Source: Anabaena lutea FACHB-196
GTDB taxonomy: Bacteria > Cyanobacteriota > Cyanobacteriia > Cyanobacteriales > Nostocaceae
Assembly: GCF_014698305.1 (NCBI RefSeq)
Contig: NZ_JACJST010000014.1
Span: forward strand, 1-64,000
DNA length: 64,000 nt
Direction of reading: 5' to 3'
A program made the position numbers and the translations under genes. Shown piece by piece: positions 43,686 through 52,989 of this stretch; position 1 is the first letter of the stretch, and the number at the start of each line of letters is the position of its first letter. Under the pieces are notes generated by a model that worked only from the letters and a program-made list of their open reading frames with translations, was not told the DNA's origin and did not search any database.

Positions 43686-43762
43686 CCTCTTTGCGCCTCT
43701 GCGCTACGCCAGTTGCTACAACGCGGGAAACCCGCGCAACGCAATGGCTCCTCTGCGTGAGA
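43686..43762. repeat. CTCTGCG-type repeat split by a GC-rich palindromic insert
   Basis: TTTGCGCCTCTGCG (43690-43703) and CTCCTCTGCGTGAG flank a 46-bp insert holding GCGGGAAACCCGC. The insert interrupts the same repeat that is intact at 24557-24591. Confidence 0.75.
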
Positions 43763-43783
43763 CAAAGTTCCCTATTCCCAGCT

Positions 43784-44584
43784 TTATCCATTCTCCGCCT
43801 GTAACAACCAAAAACCACTGTAAGTCATCCCTGAATCATCCGGTTGTATCAATAAAAAATGCAATCCCTTACTTAATTGTTTTCGCTGTTCATATACCTG
43901 TGCAGCAGCAGCAACTTCAGTATCTTCAAAAGTCGCCAAAATCCATCTATCTACCAAACCAGCTTCTAAAATCAAGCCATCAGGCGCACCAGCAATGTAA
44001 TTTAACGATACAGCCTCAGTTTCCTGCAACCACCGCGCTAAACGCATAGACTGCCGTCCACCATAAATTACTACACCGGGAACGGACACAGTTGATGCTA
44101 AACCTAGATTAATCGGTTTCAGAAACTCTGGTATATGAATAATAGGAATTGGGCGTTCTGTAAACTCATCCAAGAGATTACCTGCAAGAATTGTAGCAAA
44201 ACGCCACTCTTCCCCCCAGAGATTTTCCGGTAATGGTGCTGGAGGTGGTTTATCTACAACCACAGGATATTGCTTTGCTGCCAACCACTGTTTTAGTGCC
44301 AAAGTCTTGCGGGTAGGTTCAACATGAATACCCAAATTGCGACCAGCCGCTGCAATTAAACTCAAAGACTGGGGGCGAAACACCTGAATGACATCTGGTA
44401 ACTTTTCACCACCTGCTAACTGAAGTTGTTCAGCAACCCAACGCGAATTAGCTTGTGACTGGAGACAGGTAGCCACAAACTCAAAGTGGCGAGTCTCGTC
44501 ACAAATCAACAACTCCCACAATATCTGCCCTTCTGCATCTCGCAGTGGGCTACGATAAAAATCAGCCTGCCAAACCAGACCCAT
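43784..44584 (-). CDS. Tab2/Atab2-family RNA-binding protein (DUF1092)
   Basis: The plant and algal relatives Tab2/Atab2 bind the psaB 5'-UTR and promote photosystem translation. The 266-residue protein starts at ATG 44584 (MGLVWQADFYRSPLRD); an extension encodes RRKERRGRVLR, which derives from a CTCTGCG-type repeat and is rejected. Conserved blocks include VWQADFYRSP, ILWELLICD, VFRPQSLSLI, WRFATILAGNL and the C-terminal LLIQPDDSGMTYSGFWLLQ. Its role in cyanobacteria is inferred from the family. Confidence 0.85.
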   Translation of the reverse strand: MGLVWQADFYRSPLRDAEGQILWELLICDETRHFEFVATCLQSQANSRWVAEQLQLAGGEKLPDVIQVFRPQSLSLIAAAGRNLGIHVEPTRKTLALKQWLAAKQYPVVVDKPPPAPLPENLWGEEWRFATILAGNLLDEFTERPIPIIHIPEFLKPINLGLASTVSVPGVVIYGGRQSMRLARWLQETEAVSLNYIAGAPDGLILEAGLVDRWILATFEDTEVAAAAQVYEQRKQLSKGLHFLLIQPDDSGMTYSGFWLLQAENG

Positions 44585-44865
44585 TCTCAATACTCTTCCT
44601 CTGCGTTCTTTGCGCCTGTATGCTTTCAATTCCTAACACAAAAAAGCTAAGTTAATTCATCCACTATCATTTAGTTTTCGGAATCAAATTCGGAATCAAA
44701 ATTGAATCTGCGGATTTTGTACAAGGATAGAAAATCCAGTTGACGCAGTGAAAAACAAGACTAAAGACAGATAAATAATCCGCCATAACCAGATTGTAGA
44801 TAGATATATTTGCACTGCTTCACTGATTAAATTGATTTGATGCCCAGATGAATTGGAGTGTAATC
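44585..44865. other. 281-bp gap between divergent genes
   Basis: Contains a CTCTGCG-type repeat at 44596-44618 and otherwise AT-rich promoter sequence. GGAG at 44855-44858 serves the next gene. Confidence 0.5.
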
Positions 44866-45069
44866 ATGAGTGCAAAAACTAAAAAACAACAATCTGATTC
44901 CCAAGAGAATACAGCCACAGCTTCAGGCGGCTATCAAACCCCCCTCCAAGAAGATATTCGTAAAACTGGCGACGCTGAAAAAAGTGATGCTAGACCCACA
45001 GCTACACCAGAAGCACCCGGAGAAGATTCTGTAGCTGGTAGTCCTAATCAGGGTACGGAGTCGCGTTAA
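44866..45069 (+). CDS. Small disordered hydrophilic protein
   Basis: 67 residues (MSAKTKKQQSDSQENTATAS and on to GSPNQGTESR), rich in Ser, Thr, Gln, Glu and Pro, with no expected folded domain. ATG 44866 has GGAG eight bases upstream; an ATG at 44848 has none. Its nature suggests a stress-related or interaction-prone disordered protein; function unknown. A stem-loop follows. Confidence 0.6.
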   Translation: MSAKTKKQQSDSQENTATASGGYQTPLQEDIRKTGDAEKSDARPTATPEAPGEDSVAGSPNQGTESR

Positions 45070-45078
45070 GTACTATTG

Positions 45079-45106
45079 GCACAAACGCAGGTTTTTGCGT
45101 CTGTGC
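45079..45106. terminator. Stem-loop between convergent genes
   Basis: GCACAAACGCA (45079-45089) pairs with TGCGTCTGTGC (45096-45106) with one mismatch. The T-run lies inside the loop, not after the stem, so it is a possible two-way transcript end, not a classical terminator. Confidence 0.5.
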
Positions 45107-45131
45107 TAATTTGAACAAATTTCCCAGGCTC

Positions 45132-45962
45132 TTAACTAGCTTTTACATTAATACCCATCAGGTTTTCAATCAGTGCATAAACATCACTGCGGCTGAGTTT
45201 TTCCTTGCCATTAACCAAAGCGTCAAGAGTACCATGAGCTAAGGCCAGAGGGATTTGGCAAAATTGCAAAGCCGGTCCACTAGGAAGAGAGTTAGTATAA
45301 GCATCTGCCAAGAGGAGATTACGACGGGCATATTCTTGGAGATTGTCGTTATTCCAACCATCGGGGAAAAAGTCTACACCACGGGTTAAATCTTCAGTAT
45401 TATTACGGAGAATGTTTACTGCTTGTAAACCGCGCCCAAACCCAATCGCTTGAGTCCGGTTAGTTTGTGTGCCATCATACCAAGACCATAAATCTGAGAG
45501 TAACAAGCCGACTGCACCTGCTACCCCAAATGTATATCGGTCTAAGTCAGATTCGGTTTCAATTGTCCAGTTTTTTTCTGCCCAGTAAGCCATTCTATCT
45601 GCCATTGCGGCTGTTGCATCCCAAATCCGAGGAGCAATGCTCTCCGGTGCTAGTATTGACCATTCTCTAACCCGTAAACTGACTTCTGCTAAAGAATTCT
45701 CGTAGCCGCTAAATGCTACTGAAAAAGCATCTACCGCAAAACCATCAACTCCGGCTTGTAATGTCAAGCTCATATTTCGCAACAGCTGGGCTTTTGTGGC
45801 ATTATCCAGTTGTGGATGATCTTCAATTTCGTCAATTGCACGCATACACAGGTATGCTGAGGCAACGGCTTCTTGTAATCCTGGCGGTAAAATACTAATT
45901 GGGATATAAAAAGTTCGACTAGTTTCTTTGAGGATTTGCAATGCATCTCCACGTAAATCCAT
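45132..45962 (-). CDS. Squalene-synthase-like head-to-head prenyl synthase
   Basis: A 276-residue soluble enzyme of the phytoene/squalene synthase family. Asp-rich motif 1 is DEIED (44-48) and motif 2 is TEDLTRGVD near 200; SRTFYIPI at residues 15-22 is typical. The sequence is shorter and unlike cyanobacterial CrtB, so squalene synthase feeding hopanoids is likelier; a phytoene-type enzyme is the alternative. The ATG at 45962 follows GAGAGGAGTG. HpnH at 349-1368 gives the pathway context. Confidence 0.82.
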   Translation of the reverse strand: MDLRGDALQILKETSRTFYIPISILPPGLQEAVASAYLCMRAIDEIEDHPQLDNATKAQLLRNMSLTLQAGVDGFAVDAFSVAFSGYENSLAEVSLRVREWSILAPESIAPRIWDATAAMADRMAYWAEKNWTIETESDLDRYTFGVAGAVGLLLSDLWSWYDGTQTNRTQAIGFGRGLQAVNILRNNTEDLTRGVDFFPDGWNNDNLQEYARRNLLLADAYTNSLPSGPALQFCQIPLALAHGTLDALVNGKEKLSRSDVYALIENLMGINVKAS

Positions 45963-46501
45963 TTTTTCACTCCTCTCTTTATTTTCACACCACATAAAGT
46001 TCGCGTCTTTTGATGATACTGGATTTAGTTTTTACTCAAAAATCTGAAAAACTATCGAGTATTTCATCTAAAAATTAATAGTTTATGGTATCGCAATTAA
46101 CAAAAATCTCAAATGTAGCAAATTCTAGTCTAGTATATAGGTTTTTGGTGACAACAAAGTTTTGTTGCCAAGTTTGATCTAGGCTGATGTAGCAGTCCTA
46201 TTAGTTATCTGGTAAAAAAGAATGGAGAGACTAAGCATGACAACTCTCGATAAGTGTTATGGATAACCCATATTGAATTTTCACTCCTATGTCTATTGGA
46301 TTCATGAGCAGGACTTACGCAAGTGGCTTGCTTTGTAGGGTGGGTCAGATGTCAAAAATAATAGTGATTTTTACCGAATTATCGAGTCTGACACATCCGT
46401 AAGGGATACACAAAAGTCAAACCAGAATCCTCTATAGCTTGTTTCTCGGTTCGCAGTACAAAATATCTAAGTTTTCTTCAGTAATATCACTGCAATACTA
46501 C
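45963..46501. other. 539-bp gap with a degenerate repeat remnant
   Basis: A block near 46310-46410 starts AGGACTTACGCAAGTGG, contains imperfect inverted TGGGTCAGA/TCTGACACA, and ends CCGTAAGGGATAC. It looks like a worn insertion-derived element. No gene seen. Confidence 0.4.
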
Positions 46502-46978
46502 TTACTTTTTTTCAGAGGCATTTTGCAGACGCAATAATGTGTTGTATACCTGCTGATATAAATCACTGTTCTTTTGGATTTCTAAAGTAATTGCATTGAA
46601 CCGCTCAATGCTAAGTCCATGATTTTCGACAATTTTCTGAGAGCGGTTACAATAATTAACCGCAATGTCCCTAGTTTTACTGGATAGGGAATTCATACTG
46701 CTTACGTCGTTACAAACTATCTTGGGTATTTCTCCACCTCCAATCAGTTTTTTAATTTCATCAAAGGCTTGCTGACGGTCTGGTTCCATTTTTAATACAG
46801 ATTGGGCATAGTTAGTGACTTCTGTATTGTTAACTGGAGGGATTTGAGCAGCGGCTTTGGAACTCAAACCTAAAGTGCTAAAAATTACACTCGCAGTGGT
46901 GAGGGTTGCAAATACCAAGGAGTGAGACAGGATTCGTTGAATCGGAATTGGGAAAAAGACAAAGTAATTTTCCTGCAT
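46502..46978 (-). CDS. Secreted DUF4168 family protein
   Basis: 158 residues with a signal peptide (LVFATLTTASVIFSTLGLS, cleavage near AAAQI) and a helical DUF4168 core (TNYAQSVLKMEPDRQQAFDE, LSIERFNAITLEIQKNSDLY). Two Cys (IVCNDV and VNYCNRS) may form a disulfide. DUF4168 proteins are exported and of unknown function. Confidence 0.8.
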   Translation of the reverse strand: MQENYFVFFPIPIQRILSHSLVFATLTTASVIFSTLGLSSKAAAQIPPVNNTEVTNYAQSVLKMEPDRQQAFDEIKKLIGGGEIPKIVCNDVSSMNSLSSKTRDIAVNYCNRSQKIVENHGLSIERFNAITLEIQKNSDLYQQVYNTLLRLQNASEKK

Positions 46979-47145
46979 AGGATAGGTGACACAGAACTAT
47001 AGTAAGGATATGATAATAAGTTTGATTTATTTTAGGTGTTAGAAGTTCCAGTCCAAGTCAAATTCCTTCAACTTTTAGTGAATTAAAACTTAATAATTAC
47101 GAATTACGTATCCCTAGCGGGACTGTCAGCACTATTACGAATTAT

Positions 47146-48135
47146 TTAATTTCCTTGACATACTTGACAAAGTTCTATGACTTTAGTTTGCAGTGCAGAT
47201 GTTTCCGAGGCTCCTTGTTTAAGGCTAACTTCTAATTCCAGAAGCAGGGGTAAAGATGAGATTAATTGCTGTACTGAGAGGGATTTGACTTCTTGTTGTA
47301 AAAAATAGATGCGTTTGGGGTTATTGATTTCCGCCGCTTGAGCGATCGCTTGAGGATTGCGCTCTCCTGCTTCCATCATCATCTTTACCAATAACCAGGT
47401 GCGAAATTGACCGATTAAAGTGGCAACTATCCGCAATCCCGGTTCGGAAGCATTGATCAAATCAGCAACTATTCCCAAGGCTTTGGCTGTATCTCCAGTT
47501 CTAATGGCTGCTGATAATTGTAGAGTATTTTGTGTAGTATTTCTAACTAAGGCGGTTACTGTCTTTACGTCTAAAGGTTTGTTGCTACCTGCGTTGTAAA
47601 GCCGCAATTTCTCCATTTCATTGTACAGAAGCCTGGTATCATTACCCACAGATTCCGCTAACAGTTCCGCTGTCTGAGGAGTTAATTTCACCCCCACAGT
47701 TTGAGCAGCTTGATTGACAGCTTGCACCAACAATTCCGTTTTCCAAGGGGGAATGAGGGGAAACTCGCGGAATTCCTGCGCGGATTGTTTCAAAAATTTT
47801 GTAGCTTTCAGGCGTTCATCCGGCTTGTTACGGCTGGTAAGTAATAAAAACGAGTTTTCGGGAATAACGGATAAAGTGCGTTGTAATTCGGCTAAAACAT
47901 TTTCTGGACAGTGTTGACAAAGGGTAGTATTGATTAACCACACCAAACGCCCTCCTGCGCCAAAAGTCGGTGTCATAACTTGATTTAACGCCTGAATCAC
48001 AGCATCGGCTTGTTCTGGGGGGAAAACAGTATAATTAAAACTGAGCCAGAGAGGATCGAGAATGCGATCGCGCAAAACTGTCACTGCTTTTTCAATGGCA
48101 AAATCATCTTCACCCCAGTAAACATAGATTGGCAT
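47146..48135 (-). CDS. holA: DNA polymerase III subunit delta
   Basis: A 329-residue clamp-loader subunit. It begins MPIYVYWGEDDFAIEKAVTVL (degenerate P-loop region of HolA), with LLLTSRNKPDERLKATKFL and PLIPPWKTELLVQAVNQAA, and LAESVGNDTRLLYNEMEKL typical of the delta domain II. The C-terminal helical collar (LISSLPLLLELEVSLKQG) is complete. Delta opens the beta clamp. Confidence 0.93.
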   Translation of the reverse strand: MPIYVYWGEDDFAIEKAVTVLRDRILDPLWLSFNYTVFPPEQADAVIQALNQVMTPTFGAGGRLVWLINTTLCQHCPENVLAELQRTLSVIPENSFLLLTSRNKPDERLKATKFLKQSAQEFREFPLIPPWKTELLVQAVNQAAQTVGVKLTPQTAELLAESVGNDTRLLYNEMEKLRLYNAGSNKPLDVKTVTALVRNTTQNTLQLSAAIRTGDTAKALGIVADLINASEPGLRIVATLIGQFRTWLLVKMMMEAGERNPQAIAQAAEINNPKRIYFLQQEVKSLSVQQLISSLPLLLELEVSLKQGASETSALQTKVIELCQVCQGN

Positions 48136-48144
48136 AGCAATTAA

Positions 48145-48300
48145 AATAATTCGTAATTCGTAATTCGTAATTCGTAATTCGTAATAGAGCCTACGGTCCC
48201 GCTAGGGATACATAATTAAGGTTGGCAACGGGGATTTAGACCCCGACCCAAAACTTGCTGCCTGTAGAGGCAGGGAAATTAAACCCCCAAAATTGGTTAA
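48145..48300 (+). repeat. Interspersed structured repeat, copy 3
   Basis: ATTCGTA repeats, GGTCCCGCTAGGGATACATA, GGGGATTTAGACCCCGACCC, then hairpin CTGCCT-GTAG-AGGCAG (48258-48273) at the position where copy 1 has CCGGTT-ATTG-AACCGG, and GGAAATTAAACCC. Confidence 0.8.
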
Positions 48301-48401
48301 AATTTAAAAATTTAAAAATTTAAAAATTTAAAACCAAATTAATTTGGTCAAATTGAGTAAATTTCCCTACAATCTATCAAGAGAGCGCGAGGCGATGAAG
48401 A

Positions 48402-49190
48402 TTGGACGACAACTACCAAACCTACTTAAATCGGGTAGCAAGAATGATGCTACCAGAATTTTACAGAACCCAAGTTCAGCATATCCAGGAATCTCCTAAA
48501 TTTCAGCTTAATTCTGGAATCAGAGAACCAGCACCTTTTCCTGGCTATACGCTGATTACCCCACCGGCGGGAGAAGATACGGAAAATGCTGCTTTTTACA
48601 GCCAAATCGAGACTTATCAGCGATCGCTTTTAGAGTTACCAGTCAACTGTGATTTGATTGTACCTGTACCTCCTGCCAGCTTTCATTTAACCGTAGCAGA
48701 CTTGATTTGGGATCATGCTTTCCATCATGCCATTCAAAAAAATCCCCAATTTGCTGAGGAATTGAACTCTTGCTTAGGTGATTTGTTTAATCAACATCAA
48801 CAATCCAGGACAAAGGCAACTAATCCCATTTCCTGGCAAATGCTGGGACTACTAGTTATGCCCAGGGCTATAGGTGTGTGTTTAGTACCCAAAGATGAAA
48901 GCTCCTATGAGGAGATTATTCAACTCCGCAGGCTAATTTATCAAAATCGTAAATTAATGGGCTTGGGGATTGAGCAACACTATGACTTTACAGCCCACAT
49001 TACATTAGGCTATTTTGGGGAAATTCCCGCAGAACCAGACCGCATCAAACTCAGTACTATGTTATCTGAGTTAAATCAACAATGGCTGTTAAATTTCCCA
49101 GAGATTTTAATCAACAGAGTTGAATTGCGGAAGTTCGACAACATGACACATTATTATCGTCAACCAGACTGGATAAGTTTAGATTTTTGA
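48402..49190 (+). CDS. DUF1868 / 2H phosphoesterase-like protein
   Basis: 262 residues starting at TTG 48402. The two HxT motifs of the 2H phosphoesterase superfamily are present: SFHLTVADL and TAHITLGYF. Family members hydrolyse 2',3'-cyclic phosphates or ligate RNA 2'-5'. The N-terminal 90 residues (MDDNYQTYLNRVARMM, GYTLITPPAGEDTENAAFY) match the DUF1868 pattern. Its physiological substrate is unknown. Confidence 0.8.
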   Translation: MDDNYQTYLNRVARMMLPEFYRTQVQHIQESPKFQLNSGIREPAPFPGYTLITPPAGEDTENAAFYSQIETYQRSLLELPVNCDLIVPVPPASFHLTVADLIWDHAFHHAIQKNPQFAEELNSCLGDLFNQHQQSRTKATNPISWQMLGLLVMPRAIGVCLVPKDESSYEEIIQLRRLIYQNRKLMGLGIEQHYDFTAHITLGYFGEIPAEPDRIKLSTMLSELNQQWLLNFPEILINRVELRKFDNMTHYYRQPDWISLDF

Positions 49191-49564
49191 GTAATTTCTA
49201 ATTCGTAATTCGTAATCCGTAATTAATCATGAATTACGAATTAGAAGTAATATATCAGTTTTCAGATCACTACAAAAACAAAGTCCGCCTATTCCTTCTC
49301 TTCTCCTGTCGGAGACGCTGCGCGAACGCGGACTCCTAGAAACTCACCCAGCTACGCATCTGGTGGCATGGGAGAGCATTTGACGACTAGATTTTGATCC
49401 AAGGCTAAGAAAATTGATACACCCAAAAGAGCCAGATAAACCCCACTAATTTCATATAACCAGCCAGCCATCGTGTTGATAGCAGCGCCTAAATAACAAG
49501 TCTGCATTTATAAATTTGTAAGTGTGTATGATTAAATTATGAAATGTAGGTGGAAAATTCTTTG

Positions 49565-49876
49565 ATGCAGTTAATCAGCCAGGAGTATATCGAAATTGCT
49601 GCTGATGTGCGGAGTGGGAAACCCAGGATTGCTGGTACTCGCATTGCGGTAGAGGATGTAGCAGTGATGCATTTAAAGCTAGGGTATTCTTTGGTAGAGA
49701 TTGCTGGGAAATATGACCTGTCACTAGCATCCGTTTATGCAGCAATGGCTTATTATTTTGATCATCGAGACGAGATTGATGGACGTGCAGCAGAAGAGGA
49801 TGAGTTAGTTGAGGTGCTGAAACAAAATCATCCTTCGCGTCTTCAAGAGAAACTCAGGCAGTTGAGAAATGAGTGA
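49565..49876 (+). CDS. DUF433 antitoxin-like protein
   Basis: 103 residues with the DUF433 winged-helix core: RSGKPRIAGTRIAVEDVAVM, YSLVEIAGKYDLSLASVYAAMAYY. Such proteins are the antitoxin partner of DUF5615 PIN-like proteins, which follow here with an 8-bp overlap. ATG 49565 is used; a GTG at 49550 is in frame. DNA-binding and autoregulation are family-based inference. Confidence 0.88.
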   Translation: MQLISQEYIEIAADVRSGKPRIAGTRIAVEDVAVMHLKLGYSLVEIAGKYDLSLASVYAAMAYYFDHRDEIDGRAAEEDELVEVLKQNHPSRLQEKLRQLRNE

Positions 49877-50204
49877 ACGAATTCGCTTTCATCTAGATGA
49901 AAATGTTGATCCTGCGATCGCACTTGGGTTACGTCGTTATGGAATTGATGTCACAACAACTAACAATGTGGGATTACGCACTCAATCTGATGAAATCCAG
50001 TTGGAGTTTATTCAGGAATCGCAGCGAGTGCTGTTTACCCAAGATACAGATTTTTTGATTATTGCGAGTCGCAGGCTTGATCATCCTGGGATTACATACT
50101 GTAAGAAAGGAACTCGTTCAATTGGAGAAATCATTGAAACCTTAGTTTTGATTTATGAGGTGATGACACCTGAACAGATGGTAGGACGTGTCGAGTTTTT
50201 GTGA
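49869..50204 (+). CDS. DUF5615 PIN-like toxin
   Basis: 111 residues with the Mut7-C/DUF5615 PIN-like pattern: FHLDENVDPAIALGLRRYGIDV (first acids), VLFTQDTDFLIIASR and GITYCKKGTRSIGEIIETL. A likely RNase toxin of a type II pair, intact, unlike the other two toxins in this window. It overlaps the antitoxin and is 18 bp before the next gene. Confidence 0.88.
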   Translation: MSERIRFHLDENVDPAIALGLRRYGIDVTTTNNVGLRTQSDEIQLEFIQESQRVLFTQDTDFLIIASRRLDHPGITYCKKGTRSIGEIIETLVLIYEVMTPEQMVGRVEFL

Positions 50205-50222
50205 AAAAATGACCAGAAAATT

Positions 50223-51023
50223 ATGAAAATCATCACAATTAATATTCTTTTTAAACTGAATTATTGGACACAACGTCGAGAATTATTAATAGATGGACTC
50301 AAAAACGAAAATCCTGATATCATTGCTTTACAAGAAGTCAGTTTATCAGAAGATACAGCTGCTTGGATAGCAGAACAATTAAATATTCCCCATATTTATA
50401 AAGCTGTTCCCCAGGAAGTATGTAATAGTGATTTACCCTTTGGTTTAGCTATTCTCAGTCGTTATCCGATTGAAAAAACAGCAGCACTAAATTTAGAACA
50501 TCAGGGAAGAATAGCCCAATATGCACAAATAAAATTAGAAAATAATAAATCAATAGTAATTTGTAACGGTCATTATTTTTGGCATCCAGGTTCACACCCA
50601 AAACGAGATAAGCAACTACAATTAATGTTAAATTGGTTATCAGAATTACCTCCAGAAATGCCCATCATTTCTGTAGGAGACTTTAACGGTACTCCTGAAA
50701 CATCAGGAATTGCATTAGTTAAAGAAAAATATCAATCAGCATATCAAGTTTATCATGGTCAAGAACCAGAATATACTTGTCCCACACCTTTAGGTCAAGA
50801 TAAAATTAGTTGGAGAAACCGATTAAAATATTTTTGGAGAACTTTGATTTTTAATAAGACTTGGAAACAGTGGAGAGGTACTTTAGATTATATTTTTATT
50901 AATCAATATTTAGAAGTAAAAGATTGTCGAGTAATTCTCAATCAACCAGCAGCGAATAACCGTTATCTTTATCCTTCAGATCATTTTGGCATTGTTGCTG
51001 ATTTAGAGATTGTTGATAATTAG
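50223..51023 (+). CDS. Endonuclease/exonuclease/phosphatase family protein
   Basis: A 266-residue EEP-fold hydrolase. Catalytic motifs: PDIIALQEVS, ICNGHYFWHPGSH, ISVGDFNGTPET and SDHFGIVADL. The family includes DNases, sphingomyelinases and inositol phosphatases; the absence of a signal peptide favours an intracellular nuclease or phosphatase. It starts 18 bp after the toxin gene, so co-transcription is possible. Confidence 0.85.
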   Translation: MKIITINILFKLNYWTQRRELLIDGLKNENPDIIALQEVSLSEDTAAWIAEQLNIPHIYKAVPQEVCNSDLPFGLAILSRYPIEKTAALNLEHQGRIAQYAQIKLENNKSIVICNGHYFWHPGSHPKRDKQLQLMLNWLSELPPEMPIISVGDFNGTPETSGIALVKEKYQSAYQVYHGQEPEYTCPTPLGQDKISWRNRLKYFWRTLIFNKTWKQWRGTLDYIFINQYLEVKDCRVILNQPAANNRYLYPSDHFGIVADLEIVDN

Positions 51024-51063
51024 ATTATAGCAATTTTCGGGTAAATGAAACATTTTTTTTATT

Positions 51064-51094
51064 TCACGCAGAGACGCAGAGGCACAGAGAGAGA
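51064..51094. repeat. CTCTGCG-type dispersed repeat (reverse orientation)
   Basis: Starts TCACGCAGAGACGCAGAGGC; reverse complement of the family unit. Confidence 0.8.
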
Positions 51095-51221
51095 TTAATT
51101 GGATTTTACAAGTGAGCTTGATTTGCTTGCTTAATTACATCACTAAATTAATTAAAATAGCAAATTTCATAGAAAAAATCAAAATTTTATAAAGTTTTAG
51201 GTGAATATCATAAAACTAACC

Positions 51222-51590
51222 ATGTCAGCTATTAGTAAATATACTTTTGAAGAATTATATGAAATAATGGTAAAAAATAAATTAGAAACAATTTGACAGA
51301 TTAAAGTTGGTGATTATTATACATCTAATTTAGATTGGGCTGATGCTTACTTATGGGCTGTATTTGTTGGAGAGAGTATAGTTGAGTATTGTGAATTTAT
51401 TACTGCTGATAGCGAAGGAGACTATATAAATTTTACATTTAAACCACAAGATTTAGTTAAGTTAATAAATAAACTCAAATGGTTCACATTAAGTTATGAA
51501 GAAAATTCAACGCAATATTTAGAATTTGAAAATATCTATGATAATTTTAAGGATAGCTTAGAAAAAAGAAAACTATACTTTCCAGATTAA
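51222..51590 (+). pseudogene. Hypothetical gene interrupted by one TGA
   Basis: From ATG 51222 the frame is MSAISKYTFEELYEIMVKN then KLETI, TGA at 51294-51296, and then 97 clean codons (QIKVGDYYTSNLDWADAYLW, ESIVEYCEFITADSEGDYIN, KLKWFTLSYEENSTQYLEFE) to TAA at 51590. The even composition on both sides suggests a single substitution, for example CGA or TGG to TGA. I do not recognise the family; it looks like a small soluble cyanobacterial protein. Confidence 0.65.
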
Positions 51591-51683
51591 GTTAAAAATA
51601 GAAAGATTTCTGGCAAATCATCCAGTAATTCGCAATAGATACTTTCAAATATAAATTTGATATTCCCATGATTTTTTCGTACT

Positions 51684-52331
51684 TTACTTTGATAAATGCT
51701 GTCTTACCCAATTTCTAAAACTCTTAACAGTCGCATTTCTACCTGCGGTTTTACTTTGCTCAAGATATTGAGGAATTACTTCAATTAAAGATAAATTGGG
51801 AAAATTTAAACTTGACTGAGACTCCACATAATTACCATCTACTAAAACATTAATTTGCAACTTCCCCTTCTCAAACCTCCACAACTCAGGAACTTGCAAA
51901 GCTTGATAAATATTCGGATGAGTGCGGGAAGTAATATCAATTTCTAAAGCTAAATCTGGTGGAGGATCTATTGTTAAATCAAGTCGCTTTTTTCCACGAA
52001 TTAAAGCCTCATTTTTAATATAAAAACATTGATCAGGTTCAATACCTTTTTCCATAACTTGGTTTTTAAAAGTAGTAGAATCAAGACTGAGAAATTCAAT
52101 ATCTAATTCTTCCAACAATGCCTTAATTAAATCACCGATAATTTCTTTATCAAATTCATGTTCTGGTAAAGGAGCGATAATTTCTAACATTCCCCTGTCA
52201 TAAGCAATTCGCGCAGCACGATGTTCTCCTAACTCTTCCAGAATTGCTTCTAACTCCGTCCAAGTGACATCTTCAAATAAAACTCTTTGTCCAGGGGGTA
52301 CATGAATGCGCTTTAATTCCAACAACATCAT
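51684..52331 (-). CDS. Uma2 family PD-(D/E)XK-type protein
   Basis: About 215 residues. Uma2 proteins, many per cyanobacterial genome, have a restriction-endonuclease-like core: ILEELGEHRAARIAYDRGML, LDSTTFKN, EPDQCFYI, DPPPDLALEIDITS. The EPD...D-LALEI order fits the active site. ATG 52331 is preceded by AAGGAG five bases upstream. Function unproven. A second Uma2 gene lies 67 bp upstream. Confidence 0.88.
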   Translation of the reverse strand: MMLLELKRIHVPPGQRVLFEDVTWTELEAILEELGEHRAARIAYDRGMLEIIAPLPEHEFDKEIIGDLIKALLEELDIEFLSLDSTTFKNQVMEKGIEPDQCFYIKNEALIRGKKRLDLTIDPPPDLALEIDITSRTHPNIYQALQVPELWRFEKGKLQINVLVDGNYVESQSSLNFPNLSLIEVIPQYLEQSKTAGRNATVKSFRNWVRQHLSK

Positions 52332-52398
52332 TTCCACTCCTTGCTTTTTTGTTTTAAAATTTATGTGATACTATTTCTGATATTGACTTAGAAATGTA

Positions 52399-52989
52399 TT
52401 AATTTTTCCGCTGTAACCAAGCAAAAACTTCCTCAACAGTGATAGTTAAATTCAAATCTTCCAACACTGGTAAAACATCTTTTCCTGTTAACAAATCTGG
52501 TAAACAATTAGGTTGATAAACTAAAATAGATCGTTCACTGGGATCTATTAACCACCCTAATTTACTGCCATTTCTCAAACAATGTAGAATATTCCCTGTT
52601 ACCTTAGTTTGACTTTGTGCCGGAGAAAGAATTTCTATTATCCAAGGAGGTGCAAAATCAATACCACTGCTGATAATATCACCGCTGTCATCCAATGGTA
52701 TTTGATTAGTATAAATTACCGCCACATCAGGAACAACTGAACGATTACCGCAGGTACAGCGCAATTCAGGAAAGGCTTCATAGTTACTTCCCAATCCATC
52801 AATCACTGCAACTAAACGCTTTTGTAAAAGACTGTGTTTACCACCACCCATCGGTTTTTGAATTGCTTCTCCATTAATATATTCCCAAGCAGGTGATTCT
52901 TCTATATAGGGAAGTTTAAAAAACTCCTCTAGAGTCATGGTTTCTGGAAAAGCAATTTTTCCCTGTGTCAACCCAAGATTTTTTATCAT
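52399..52989 (-). CDS. Uma2 family protein
   Basis: 196 residues with the same fold but a different subgroup: MTLEEFFKLPYIEESPAWEY, SVVPDVAVIY, APPWIIEILSPAQSQTKV, GWLIDPSERSILVY. Sequence is well diverged from the neighbour at 51684, so this is not a recent tandem duplication. ATG at 52989. Confidence 0.88.
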   Translation of the reverse strand: MIKNLGLTQGKIAFPETMTLEEFFKLPYIEESPAWEYINGEAIQKPMGGGKHSLLQKRLVAVIDGLGSNYEAFPELRCTCGNRSVVPDVAVIYTNQIPLDDSGDIISSGIDFAPPWIIEILSPAQSQTKVTGNILHCLRNGSKLGWLIDPSERSILVYQPNCLPDLLTGKDVLPVLEDLNLTITVEEVFAWLQRKN

